Assembly: GCA_003024985.2 (NCBI GenBank)
Contig: PXIH01S0000448.1
Source: Euperipatoides rowelli
Taxonomy: Eukaryota; Onychophora; Udeonychophora; Euonychophora; Peripatopsidae
Reading direction: 5' to 3' (one strand)
DNA length: 10,625 nt
This document shows, piece after piece, positions 1 to 8,784 of this stretch (the stretch's first letter is position 1; each line of letters begins with the position of its first letter). The position numbers and the translations under genes are program-made. The notes beneath the pieces were generated by a model. It was not told where the DNA came from. It worked only from the letters and a program-made list of their open reading frames with translations, and did not search any database.

Positions 1-246
1 TAAGTCAAGCTCCTTACCACTTTCCTGATTATTATGCTTATTAATTTTCAGAACATTGCTAAATAGACCTGGAGAATTATGGTTGGCAACTAAATANTTC
101 TTATAGACCTTACACCATCTCACATCACATGCCCGGACCGAATGCGTTTCACTTTGGCATCTAACACAAACTTTTTTGCATAATGAATCCAGGCCCTGGA
201 AGACCCATGGACTGCGAGAATATATGGCAGCTCCAAAATATTGACA
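1..246 (-). pseudogene. Cysteine-rich open frame, unidentified, runs off window
   Basis: This minus-strand frame is open for 82 codons, from just after a TGA at 247-249 to the window edge. It has no start codon of its own, so it would be an internal or frame-shifted piece. Six cysteines stand out; five form C-x3-C-x2-C-x9-C-x4-C (codons 23, 27, 30, 40, 45), with CKKVCVRCQ followed by ACDVRWCKVYKNY. That could be a small zinc-binding module, but I do not recognise the family. The frame overlaps the 120-401 ORF in another frame on the same strand, so at most one is the true reading at each point. A C-terminal zinc-ribbon of a transposase is possible but unproven. Base 97 is ambiguous and could hide an indel. 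Confidence 0.25.
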
Positions 247-401
247 TCATTCTTCAACTTAAAAACTATGTAAGCTGGGGGTTGTTTCATACGAAACTTT
301 CTGATTAATTTTTTTTTTATGGTTGGCCTTAATGATAAAACTTGACCAAACCTCTCCAATAATAATAATAATAATCCTTGAGGATGATAAGTGGCATCCA
401 T
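120..401 (-). CDS. Short basic ORF, 93 codons, unidentified
   Basis: The ORF starts at an ATG (399-401), with an in-frame stop five codons upstream, and ends at TGA. Its early residues include a run of six leucines encoded by the (AAT)n microsatellite at 358-375. It continues with a basic stretch (KKKLIRKFRMK) and a mixed segment (AYIVFKLKNDVNILELPYIL). It overlaps the end of the larger minus-strand ORF at 259-1059 in another frame. Its composition past the leucine run looks more protein-like than the larger ORF's tail, which suggests a frameshift at or near the microsatellite. The family is not recognised. It may be a fragment of the same decayed gene or a chance open frame. Confidence 0.22.
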   Translation of the reverse strand: MDATYHPQGLLLLLLERFGQVLSLRPTIKKKLIRKFRMKQPPAYIVFKLKNDVNILELPYILAVHGSSRAWIHYAKKFVLDAKVKRIRSGHVM

Positions 402-1059
402 GAAATTTAAAATTTAATAATTTACGAATCCAATAATAAATCTGTACAAAAAAGTCTCCAAATCTGGTGAAATTCACGACAAATAATTTTTTAGCCTCAG
501 CATCTTTAAACCTAATATACACATAAGACAGAAATTCTAATGGAGATAACTCTATGAGACTGTCAAGAAAGTTCAATGCATGTAACAGGTCAATCATCTG
601 TTCCTCCATAATGCGCTTGTTTTTGAATTCCACATCAGTTATTATAAATACTGTGACAAAGTCAGATACAAGAAATGAGTATTTAGATAAATTACTAAAG
701 ATCATCTCTTTTGCATTGGCAATGGTTATTGTAGCGTTATTGGCCATTTGCAACGTCAAAATTGTTTGAACAATAATAATAACCAGAAACTTAACTGCAA
801 CAAAATGGCATAACAACAGGCTGACAAGGACTGCCCACCAAAACTTTGAAATTAGAATTAACGAGTTACTTACATATAGAAACCTAATAGACTGCAACGC
901 AACAATACCCATCCAACAACTATTATTCACAAAAGGCCAACTACGTTGATAATTCATAATACACGAAAGAAATTCTTGACAACAGCCAGCAAAGCCAAGA
1001 AACGCATGGAAAAAAACGGAGAACAAATCCCATGATGCTTCGCTTTCGCAAGTCCTCAT
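259..1059 (-). CDS. Hydrophobic 266-codon ORF, unidentified, probably gene remnant
   Basis: This is the longest ORF in the window. The frame is open from 1131, but the first ATG is at 1057-1059 and the stop is TAA at 259-261. With about 7-8% stop codons expected at this base composition, a run this long is very unlikely by chance. The first half holds several hydrophobic stretches that could be membrane segments (around FFHAFLGFAG, WWAVLVSLLLCHFVAV and KFLVIIIVQTIL). The second half is mixed and more globular-looking (RIMEEQMIDLLHALNFLDSL, EFLSYVYIRFKDAEAKKLF). The tail after about 375 is isoleucine-rich because it reads through the (AAT)n microsatellite. The antisense strand is also largely open over 554-950 with one stop, so strand assignment is not certain. 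Just upstream lies the Tudor-like frame at 1065-1316, separated by a run of eight A on the coding strand where frame is easily lost. No family is recognised. Confidence 0.35.
   Translation of the reverse strand: MRTCESEASWDLFSVFFHAFLGFAGCCQEFLSCIMNYQRSWPFVNNSCWMGIVALQSIRFLYVSNSLILISKFWWAVLVSLLLCHFVAVKFLVIIIVQTILTLQMANNATITIANAKEMIFSNLSKYSFLVSDFVTVFIITDVEFKNKRIMEEQMIDLLHALNFLDSLIELSPLEFLSYVYIRFKDAEAKKLFVVNFTRFGDFFVQIYYWIRKLLNFKFHGCHLSSSRIIIIIIGEVWSSFIIKANHKKKINQKVSYETTPSLHSF
358..375. repeat. (AAT)6 microsatellite
   Basis: There are six perfect AAT units. The repeat lies within the overlapping minus-strand ORFs, where it would encode a run of leucine or isoleucine depending on frame. It is a plausible place for length slippage. 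Confidence 0.95.
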
Positions 1060-1064
1060 GGGAA

Positions 1065-1316
1065 TCACCCTAAGATTTTTTTTAGAGTAAAGCTTGTAGA
1101 TGGTCCTGCTGGTTGGTAAAATACTGTACACATATCATGATCTTCCTTAGCAACTTCAAGAACTTTGGTAATTCACCATCTCTGGTCATAAACACATACA
1201 ACAATGTTCTCGATGGAGATATTGTTAATGTCAATGACATTCTGAGAACCATCAACATTGAACTGCTTGCATTTTGTTTTAAATGAAGAAATTTTGCTGG
1301 CTTGCATTGTTGCCAT
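1065..1316 (-). pseudogene. Tudor/SH3-like domain fragment with internal stop
   Basis: This minus-strand frame runs from an ATG (1314-1316) to TGA (1065-1067), about 83 codons, with one in-frame TGA at 1173-1175. Before the stop it reads NIVVCVYDQRW; after it, ITKVLEVAKEDHDMC and then FYQPAGPSTSF. From memory this resembles a beta-barrel pattern common in animal proteins of unknown role and in transposon-derived genes: a Y-D-x-x-W-W core, then V-x-E-V, an acidic turn, V-x-F, and P-x-G-P-x-x-S-F. The stop falls where a second tryptophan would be expected, and TGG to TGA is a single change. At the far end, eight A in a row precede a switch into the 259-1059 frame. Upstream, other frames are open in short stretches to about 1430. 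The domain call is a pattern match by eye, not a search result. Confidence 0.4.
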
Positions 1317-1429
1317 GTCTTTGGTTTATAACAATGGTGCTCCCTTGTTCCATCAAGTTTTTTTGCAACTACAAACCTCCTTTGCAATGGAACCCTGGAA
1401 GAGGAGTGACCACAAATCTTACTAGACAT

Positions 1430-2220
1430 ATGATAGCTATTTCTAATGAAATATTTATAAAGTTGGTAGAGGAGAAAGGCTCAGAAAGTGAAAAAAAAAT
1501 TTATTAAAAGATCTAGTTAAATTCTAATAAGAAGAATCAAGGGAAGGAAGAGAAAAGGGTAGGGTAATGAGAAAAAAGATGGAAAGGCGCCATACTTAAC
1601 AAAGTTCTTTGGGTTCAGTCTGCAGACAGGCTATAACTCATGCAAATTAGGCAATGGCCCAAAAATCTGCTCCTGTTACTCTCTTACTAAACCTTCTTAT
1701 TCATCCAAGGTCGGGGAGCACCTTGGATTGATCAGAATAAAACATGCTATCATCCTGCCTCATTTATGCTAATGTGGGGAGTGGGAACTTGTAGTCATGA
1801 ACTTAATGCATGGGTTCACATGGGTATATCAAACATTGCTACCTCCGGTCTGAGACAAACCATATGTAAGCTATCTTTCCTCATGCAAATTATTATTATA
1901 TTTACAAATTAAAAAATTCAGTAGGTAGGCCCTACTGTAGAAATTTTAAAGTCTTTACAGTATTCACAGGAATACAACACCACACAAAAACTAAGATTAA
2001 GTCACACATACTTGAGAATTCAAATTGATAGTTAATAGAATATAAAATAACATCTGAACTCCTTGAGAGCTGGCAGAAGACCGAGCTGGCTGGCTGGCTG
2101 CTCCTAGGATGTTTGAACATGTCAAAACTGCTTGAACCTGCATGTAACAACATGCTCATCTATGTCCATTTGACCAATCTATTGCAGTCTAAAAATAACT
2201 ATTCAAATACCACACACTGG
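1430..2220. other. Unassigned spacer with octamer-like words
   Basis: I see no convincing gene here. The stretch has three octamer-type words: ATGCAAAT at 1640-1647 and 1883-1890 and the variant ATGCTAAT at 1766-1773. The two exact copies both sit in the context CTCATGCAAATTA or TCATGCAAATTA. An open frame of 75 codons on the minus strand (1932-2159) has no recognisable content. Confidence 0.5.
2085..2100. repeat. (GGCT)n microsatellite
   Basis: Four GCTG units form a GC-rich island in an AT-rich background. They are flanked by GAG on the left and CTC on the right, so the run can also fold weakly. Confidence 0.85.
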
Positions 2221-2620
2221 CTTTAATATTATTATTATTTATTTACTTTTTTTTTTGTCCAGTATAATTAAAGGCCAAAAAAAATTTTTTCGTTTTTTTT
2301 TTTCTAAAAATGTCTAGCAGTATTAAATTGATTACCATAAAGGCATAAATATTCAATCTTACTATTTTTTTTTAATTTTTGGAAACTCCACCTGTGCTAA
2401 GGATTAAAATGAGAAAATACATATTTTGAATACATGCAGATTTTTTTTTTTAAAAAAAAGTTATTTGTTCTTTATTTTTTTTATTGCCCTTTGCTATTTT
2501 ATTTGTTATTCAAAACTAAAAAAAAGCAATTTTTAGATGACAAAAAAATTAAATATTTGTATATAACTGCACATTTCTGAGCAATTAAATATTGTAATTT
2601 CCACACATCCTAAAATTTAG
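2220..2620. other. A/T homopolymer-rich region without a gene
   Basis: The stretch is dominated by runs of T and A, including a self-complementary T10-A8 junction near 2441-2458. No coding frame or known element is visible. Homopolymers like these are common at old retroposon tails and are error-prone in assemblies. Confidence 0.6.
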
Positions 2621-3120
2621 AGCCTGTAACTTCTAAACCATTTTGAACCACAAAATGAAACACAGGTTTTGATTAGTACCAGTAGAGGTACAGTATAGAC
2701 AAAAAAATAATATTTTATCTGTTCCCCCTTTTGAGTGATCTTGATATCCACACAATTTCAAATTTTTCTTAATTTGAGACCAAAAAAAGGGACAGAACTC
2801 AGAATTTTTTTCCCTATATCTAAAAGCTTTATTCCCCTTAGCTTTAACATAAAAAATTACAGCTTGTGGTTTCATCCCCTAGTGACCCTAAAAGGCCATC
2901 AAACATGACAATTTTCTCATGAGCACAGCTGATTTCAAGGTCACTTAAGTCAAGGTTAAAAAAAATACATAATTTTTTAACATTTTCTGATAGGCCTGAA
3001 TGTTATCTTTTAAGCTAGTGAAATCCAGAACCCTCTATCTTTCATGATAAAAGAATTGTAGCATTTTTAAAAACCCATGCGACGCCTCATTTTTGCCTGC
3101 CTTTTGCCTGCCGCGACAAA
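2620..3120. other. Unassigned block, possibly an old repeat
   Basis: This block has more mixed composition than its flanks. It holds an 80-codon minus-strand open frame (2633-2875; for example SEFCPFFWSQIKKN and CGYQDHSKGG) that resembles no family I know. At 2935-2943 is TCAAGGTCA, an exact match to the extended half-site bound by FTZ-F1/SF-1-type nuclear receptors, followed at 2949-2958 by the related GTCAAGGTTA. Nothing shows that these sites work. The block may be an ancient transposon fragment, but I found no termini. Confidence 0.3.
3091..3112. repeat. Perfect 11-bp tandem duplication
   Basis: TTTTGCCTGCC occurs twice head to tail and is followed by GCG. It is unusually GC-rich for this window and looks like a recent duplication. 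Confidence 0.9.
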
Positions 3121-3249
3121 CAAATAAGGGCCTAAATCAAAAATGGTTAAAAATAAAATATTAAAATTGTTTTGGGCTAGCCACTGATCGAGCTAACCAC
3201 CTGTAAAAATAAAAATATCCAAAAATTATCAAGCAACCACACCTGGTTG

Positions 3250-3276
3250 ATTTCATAGGTAATGACCCTATGAAAT
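3250..3276. other. Hairpin with 10-bp stem
   Basis: ATTTCATAGG (3250-3259) pairs perfectly with CCTATGAAAT (3267-3276) across a 7-base loop. There is no T-run after it and no nearby gene, so it is not read as a terminator. It could be a remnant of a small inverted-repeat element. Confidence 0.75.
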
Positions 3277-3298
3277 TACTAAGAAGATTACTAAGAAG
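3275..3298. repeat. Perfect 12-bp tandem duplication
   Basis: ATTACTAAGAAG is repeated twice without a gap, starting in the last two bases of the adjacent hairpin stem. Confidence 0.9.
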
Positions 3299-3299
3299 T

Positions 3300-4390
3300 C
3301 AAGCTTTCTAAAAACATTCTTGTATGATGTTATCCAGTTTATATTCAATGATTTACTAATCATCATTCAAATTCAGCTATAGGCCCGACACAACTGCTTG
3401 GTCTGCAAAAATGTACGATCAAACGATTAATCCATTTATTAGCTTGTAACAATTCAGAAATCCGAATACATATAGATGCCATCCTTTGAGAAATGGAAGA
3501 ATTAAATTCCTAACCTTGAGACCAAATTTATAAATGAATTATTACAGTACTACTTTATCTTTAGAATGGTGTTCATGAGGACCCTAAGTAATGCAAGGAT
3601 CCTAAGTGTGTATTGAAGATAAAATTGATCGACAGTCGACCATTCAAATTTTGCACCCATTGATCTAAGCTAGCCAAACTGTGTGAATACTCCATTTGCC
3701 TTAAAGTATAACATAAATGATAGTAATATGAAAATAAGAACAAGACTATTTACAAAATCGTAAATCAAGGCAGCTGTTAAGCACCTAAACAACTGGAATG
3801 TTGAATGACAACAAACTAAACTCATTTTAAGTCCTAAGCATCTGAGTTTGCATTATCATGTAAATCTCATCACAGTGTTCATATTTTTATTGCTGAATTT
3901 CTATTACCCGTTACTCATGTAGATTAAGCTGCATGCATTAAAATAATTGAACATCAAGTAAAGTATACAGCTTCACTGTAAAACATCAAATTGAAAGCTT
4001 AGTTTAAGTTTATATAGAGATTACTGATTGGGTATTTCAAACAATTAACAGTAATGCAAGGGCGATTTTAAATTATAATTTGATGAAATTCAATAAAATA
4101 GTTGATAATAAGTAGGCTACTGAATTTCAATGTCAAATTTAGTAATTTATCTAACCAAATTTAGGACATTGAAGCCAATTAAAAATTTTGGGACCAAATT
4201 TTTATAAGATGTAAATAAAATAAACCTGTAAATGAATAATTAAATACACAGAACTATAAATGTAGCCTAAGTAATAGATATCCAGGAAGACATTCGATTG
4301 ACAGAAATTTGAAAGTTCCCCCAAAGTGTCTAACAATGAAATTTGAAACGGGTTATATTTGATCAGATTGTATCAAGGAACGTTTCAGTC
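3300..4390. other. No gene recognised
   Basis: This is AT-rich DNA with stops in all frames at the expected density. I see no long open frame, no RNA gene and no transposon terminus. Confidence 0.6.
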
Positions 4391-4410
4391 AGTAGTAGTA
4401 GTAGTAGTAG
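4391..4410. repeat. (AGT)n microsatellite
   Basis: About six and a half perfect AGT units are followed directly by GCTTATA. Confidence 0.95.
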
Positions 4411-6668
4411 GCTTATACGATGGATTAAAGTTAAACAATAACGATTGTATAGACATCTGCCTATGGCTAACATGATCCTAAGGGAATAAATCAGACATGA
4501 TCAGATCATAGAGGTGATGTTGAGGTAATTTTTAGCAAAAGATAGCCAGTCAATATTGGAATGTAGGCTATAGCCTAAAATTTTTTTTAAAAATTAAGGT
4601 CACGTTAAATTCTACAACAAGAAAGTGTGCTTAAGCCAAATAAAATGTATTTTTTCTTATTTGCAGGAAATGAAAATTAATTTGCATTTTATATATTAAA
4701 TAAATAGAAATTTTCCCTCGGAGGCTCCAGAATTATTATAAACCATTCCCTATATAATTTAGGTAAGACTAACAATACAATTTCTTAATGGTGTGAAAAG
4801 ATGAGGAAAAGTGAGATAATAATGACATAACCATTGTTGGACAAGTTGCTTTTTAAAACTGTGTAAAAATATCTATGGTAATTACAAATAAAATTTCTGG
4901 GAAGTAAAAATAACTTGTTACCCTACATTTAATTTTATAAATATTTTCATGGTTCCATGCAATTTTTTTGTAAATACCGGTATCGTAACTAAACAATGTA
5001 TTTTACAAAAATTTTACATGGAAATAATTTTATGATTTGTAGGCGTATATTCAAATCTTAAAATCAAATATACAGTAATATTAACAATTTAATAGTTTAA
5101 ATATGAAAATGTAATTACGGTAGTCAATTTCTTAAAAATTGAAATTATAATTTTAATCACAAAGAATATAATTCAAAATTTTAACAAACTAAATTCAAAA
5201 ACAATTTGAATAATTAGCCTATAATGAAATAATTTGGAGACACAAAAAAAAAGCTAATAAGTTAGTATAATACACCAATTTAACTAGAACCTTTGTTCAA
5301 ACAATTTGTAGGCTAATTAAAATTGTAATAAGATTATACCGTACTCATAAAGATAAAATTTAAGGAATTAACCTAAAGGATTATTAGCAAACAATTTACA
5401 GTAAATCATGAATTGATTTTGTTGAACAAAATTTTGGTTAAATGCAAAAAGTATACTGTATATTTGACTACCGGTAATAATTTCTATAAGATGCTAAGTA
5501 GGCCTAAGCCTATAAAATGTTTTAAAACTACGGTAATTTTAAGATATGGGACTGTATGTCAATATAAAGTAGCCTACAGTAAGTTTCAAAACTATTCTAA
5601 TTTTTATACATATCTTTAAACCTATTTTTACTAGTTTTAATTATTAGACTTTTACAATGTTCATGAGCAATATAATGGTTGTATTGTATCTATGCGTAAA
5701 GCTTTTTTATTTATTATCTCACAATTCCATAAAAAGGTTACGTCAAAAATATATTAACTTCAAAATAAATCCAAGAAACTAAATGATTTTTCAAATGCAA
5801 ATGTTAAGGGGGAAAATATGAGAAAATTCCCATTTATCCCCTACTTTGATTTATTTCCCAATTATAGATGGCACTTTATTCACTTCTAATTCATACTTTA
5901 TTGGTGTAATTAGAGAGTAGGTTACTTATGAAAAGATACATGTCTGAATTGCTTTTTTCCTCTAGTTATTGCAGAGTGGAAACTTTTAAATGAAGCTCAG
6001 AATTACATCATTATTACACTGATGACTATTAAAAAATATATAATTTGTATAGATTGGTAGCCTATGTAGTCAGGGTAAATTTTTGAGATCGGTCGATCAT
6101 GCTGAGAATAGTTAGTTGGAATAGTAAGTCATTAAACGTAATCAAATAAATGGGTTTATTAGCTGAGGAAATATAATTAGGCTATAGGCTACATGGAAAA
6201 ATAAAGTTACCTAACTCAGGGTTTAAGCATCCATTAGCATTTTAGCCAAATGATTTTTCTAATTTTTGGTCAGCTGAATTAGTCAAAATAGGCTACTTTT
6301 TATGTATTTTTAATAAAAATGTCAGTATTAAAATTTTATTTGGCTATGAACGTCATATTATTGCTAAAATCTGTGTACTATAATTAGCAAATACGGTAGC
6401 TAATTATATTTTTTGCATAGCTCAATCACGGCTAACTAGTTACAGTAAAAATGTTACTTTCTCATTAATTACCCACTTACGGTAATTACTTCAATGTAGC
6501 TAGTTCCTCACTGCTATAGAATATAGTAATTACAGTAACTTGTTTCTTTACACAAATACTACCCAATGCTGAATATAACCATGAATGGGAAAAATACTAA
6601 AAAAAAAAAGTAGGCCTATGTGAAATACAAATAGGCTTATACAAAATATCCCCCCAAAGATGTATTTG
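4411..6668. other. Gene-free stretch rich in TAGGCTA and ACGGTA words
   Basis: No gene is supported; the only longer frame (5413-5619, 68 codons, plus) is unremarkable. The stretch is notable for repeated short words: TAGGCTA/TAGCCTA with TAGGCCTA variants, and ACGGTA/ACCGGT. Examples are the 14-bp palindrome TAGGCTATAGCCTA at 4564-4577, ATACCGGTAT at 4974-4983, TACCGGTA at 5469-5476 and the doubled TAGGCTATAGGCTA at 6178-6191. Confidence 0.7.
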
Positions 6669-6671
6669 TAA

Positions 6672-7193
6672 TTGAAAATAATAAAGTTGGCCTATCTAAA
6701 ATACAAGATATCTTTGTCACCTATTTTCAATCTTCTCCAAATACAATTTTTTTTTTTAAAAAAAGCATCTAATAGCCTAGATGTCAAATTTAAAAAAAAA
6801 AATGGTCTGTCAATTTTCTTTAGGTTAGGCTACATAATTAAAATTCTGATTTTTGTTTTTTACTTTTTAAAATCAACATTTAAAAATACAGGCTGTATGG
6901 TCATTTGTGTGATGAGCTGTCTTTGCAAAGCTAATATTAAAAAATTAAGGTACTTTATGAAACTTCTACATTTTTTAGTGCTTAGGACACCTCTCGTCAA
7001 TTTCAAGTTTTATCAATTTGAATTTTCATTTTTAAATCAATTTTTCCAAAAAGGTTCACTATCACACTCGTTCCCTTTTAAGAGAATGTGTGTTTTCACA
7101 GAAAGGTTGAGTGCGCTGTTGATTAACACAATCATCCTAATGGTAAAACTGTTGGCTATAATAGCCTACATGCTGATTATTGGCATACTGTGA
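6672..7193 (+). CDS. Long open frame, 173 codons, doubtful coding status
   Basis: The frame is open from just after a TAA (6669-6671) to a TGA at 7191-7193. No ATG occurs in the first 70 or so codons, so a conventional start would be at the methionines around GCMVICVMSC, leaving about 100 residues. The product would be rich in F, I, K and L, with lysine runs from A-homopolymers (FKKKNGL) and hydrophobic stretches near the end (ALLINTIILMVKLLAIIAYML). A run this long is unlikely at average composition, but T-rich strands have fewer stops. It crosses several TAGGCTA words that also occur in plainly non-coding DNA nearby, which argues against selection on protein. No family is recognised. Confidence 0.15.
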   Translation: MKIIKLAYLKYKISLSPIFNLLQIQFFFLKKASNSLDVKFKKKNGLSIFFRLGYIIKILIFVFYFLKSTFKNTGCMVICVMSCLCKANIKKLRYFMKLLHFLVLRTPLVNFKFYQFEFSFLNQFFQKGSLSHSFPFKRMCVFTERLSALLINTIILMVKLLAIIAYMLIIGIL

Positions 7194-7263
7194 ATTTGTG
7201 ATACTTTTGTGATCAATGATTTAAGTCATGAACCTGAATAGACTACCATTTTGTATTCCAATG

Positions 7264-7324
7264 GCCGAATAGCCTACCAAATATTTACAAATTATTCGGC
7301 AGGAGCTGAATAGGATGCCAAATA
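7264..7324. mobile_element. GCCGAATA word cluster, likely hAT subterminal fragment
   Basis: Four copies of one 8-base word lie within 61 bp: GCCGAATA (7264-7271), its exact reverse complement TATTCGGC (7293-7300), GCTGAATA (7305-7312) and GCCAAATA (7317-7324). The last two differ from the first only by CG to TG or CG to CA, the expected decay of methylated CpG. Clusters of ATTCGGC/GCCGAAT occur near the ends of some hAT-type DNA transposons. I see no terminal repeat or target duplication, so the element would be a fragment. Confidence 0.4.
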
Positions 7325-7654
7325 GTTCTAATATAGTAGGCTATTTCATTACTATTAGCCTAAATGATTTTTAATTTATTTTATTAAAAAAAAATGAAAA
7401 ACATTTCTCAATCAATTTCTATTAAATTCTGTATGCATTTATTCAAAATAAATTAACATATTTAGGAACTTAGAACTATCACAGGTATTTTAAATTATTA
7501 ATGTAGAAAATTTGGAAAGAAAAAAAAAACTAAATTTATTAGAACTCTGGCTTCTAAATTGTTAATTATAAAACTATTCCGCCAGATATAAATAATGGAA
7601 AAATGGCTGGTATTTGGCCAGAGACGAATGTAAAGCAGGCATTCGGTGCACCCC

Positions 7655-7945
7655 AGACACTTCCATGTTCTTTGATTTACATCATGCACCTGTAGGAACT
7701 TACATTACCGTAAGTTTAATTTACATTATACATCGGCGAGAGCTTCACAGTTATTTGCATCAGGCATCTGTAGTAGCCTACTTTGTGGTCTTTCATAATT
7801 TACATAATGCACCTGTAATATCTNATATCTTCCATGGTCATTGATTTACATCATGTTCACATTTAGGAACTTTCATGGAACCTTATTGATTTACATCATG
7901 TATCTGCATGCACTTCCAGGGTCTTGGACTTAAATAATGTTGCCT
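7655..7945. repeat. Degenerate minisatellite, about 45-bp period
   Basis: A core related to GATTTACATCATG recurs at 7674, 7718, 7752, 7797, 7843, 7888 and 7927, with spacings of 44, 34, 45, 46, 45 and 39 bp. Most units also carry CTTCCATGGTC-like sequence before the core and GCACCTGTAGGA-like sequence after it. The best-preserved units are the first, fourth, fifth and sixth; the third has lost about 11 bp. Because 45 is a multiple of three, a plus-strand open frame (7614-7844) runs through part of it and shows a similar peptide periodicity. A stop in later units and poor conservation between units argue against coding. Base 7824 is ambiguous. Confidence 0.75.
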
Positions 7946-8109
7946 TCAAAACGTCTCTGTCTTTAAAAATAATCATGCAAGATGAGGTATTTAGCCAACA
8001 ATTAATGTCATTCCTCGTTTTAACCTTTAAAAAAAAATATTTTTAAGTTTATAAAGCAACCTAAGATGAAAAGAAAAATGGTGATTACGGTACTCAGTTA
8101 CGGTTTATC

Positions 8110-8779
8110 TGCGGGTTCTTAACTTGACTACATAGTGGACCCCATCATTTTTTGTGGACCCTCCCCCTCCCCCCTACACTAAAACTAGCCTATATTTTAA
8201 CATAAAATTCAAATTTTACAAAATATAAGCACATAATTTGTATTTTCAAATGCAATTCTGATAATTTGGTTTCAACGTGTAATTAAAAAAAACGTAAATT
8301 TTGTTTAATATTATTTAATACAACAGTAAATTATCAGTTATGAACAGAAGAAATAAATAAACCAAACTTTCAAACAATTATTTAAAAACAAAAACATAAT
8401 ACAATTAATGTGAAGGCTGATATATTAATCTCTTTCATGCTTTATCTCCTAACATGGCTGATACCAATACTTTGGCTTCCGCATTTTCCAATTAATAATG
8501 ATTACTTGATAAGATACTAAAACAGCATTTTCATTCTTGCAACCACTTATGACTTTATTTAAAGATGATTGGCTCTTCCATAGTTCTTGTTTGATTTAAA
8601 AAAAAATGACAGATTTTTGTAGGTGTTCCTTATGTTTAATATACCGGTATATTCAAATTAGTTCAATTGATTATCATTTGAATTAAAAAAATAATTAACA
8701 AAAAATTGTTGATTACTGTTTCAGCAGTTCACGGACCACTTGCTTAAATGTCCCGCGAAACCCATGTTAAGAAACTAAG
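8110..8779. mobile_element. Decayed non-autonomous hAT-type element, about 670 bp
   Basis: The left end contains GGGTTCTTAAC, followed by two copies of the subterminal motif GTGGACCC. The right end contains CACGGACCACTTG, CCCGCG and GTTAAGAAAC, the inverted counterpart. This layout is typical of hAT (Charlie-like) elements, whose ends resemble CAG-N-GGTTCTTAAC. The outermost bases are degraded and I find no convincing 8-bp target duplication. The interior is AT-rich without a transposase frame, so it would be a non-autonomous or deleted copy. It includes a pyrimidine tract near 8159-8174 and the 16-bp palindrome AATATACCGGTATATT at 8638-8653. Confidence 0.55.
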
Positions 8780-8784
8780 TTAGA

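Noticed and set aside
554-950. Plus-strand frame antisense to the 266-codon ORF, open with one stop at 767-769
   Set aside because: It is probably a shadow of the minus-strand ORF; it contains a stop and no recognised domain. Strand choice is nevertheless not certain.
259-1059. Endogenous virus gene or piggyBac-like transposase
   Set aside because: A tryptophan pair in a hydrophobic stretch and a distant cysteine cluster gave a passing resemblance to piggyBac, but spacing and acidic residues do not fit. No viral family hallmark could be recognised.
1082-1507. Overlapping minus (1082-1429) and plus (1283-1507) open frames
   Set aside because: The minus frame overlaps the more protein-like Tudor-type frame, and the plus frame is antisense with no recognisable content.
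2633-2875. 80-codon minus-strand ORF
   Set aside because: There is no recognisable domain and length is within chance expectation, so it is described only as part of an unassigned block.
3175-3203. tRNA A-box-like sequence on the minus strand (TAGCTCGATCAGTGG)
   Set aside because: No B-box follows at a suitable distance and no cloverleaf can be drawn, so neither a tRNA nor a SINE head is supported. The GGCTAGCC palindrome explains part of the resemblance.
7614-7844. Plus-strand open frame through the minisatellite
   Set aside because: Its openness and periodic peptide follow from a unit length divisible by three. Later units contain stops and residues are not conserved between units.
7655-7945. 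CRISPR-like array
   Set aside because: The repeated cores are degenerate and spacings uneven, with no distinct spacers. The surrounding DNA is eukaryotic.
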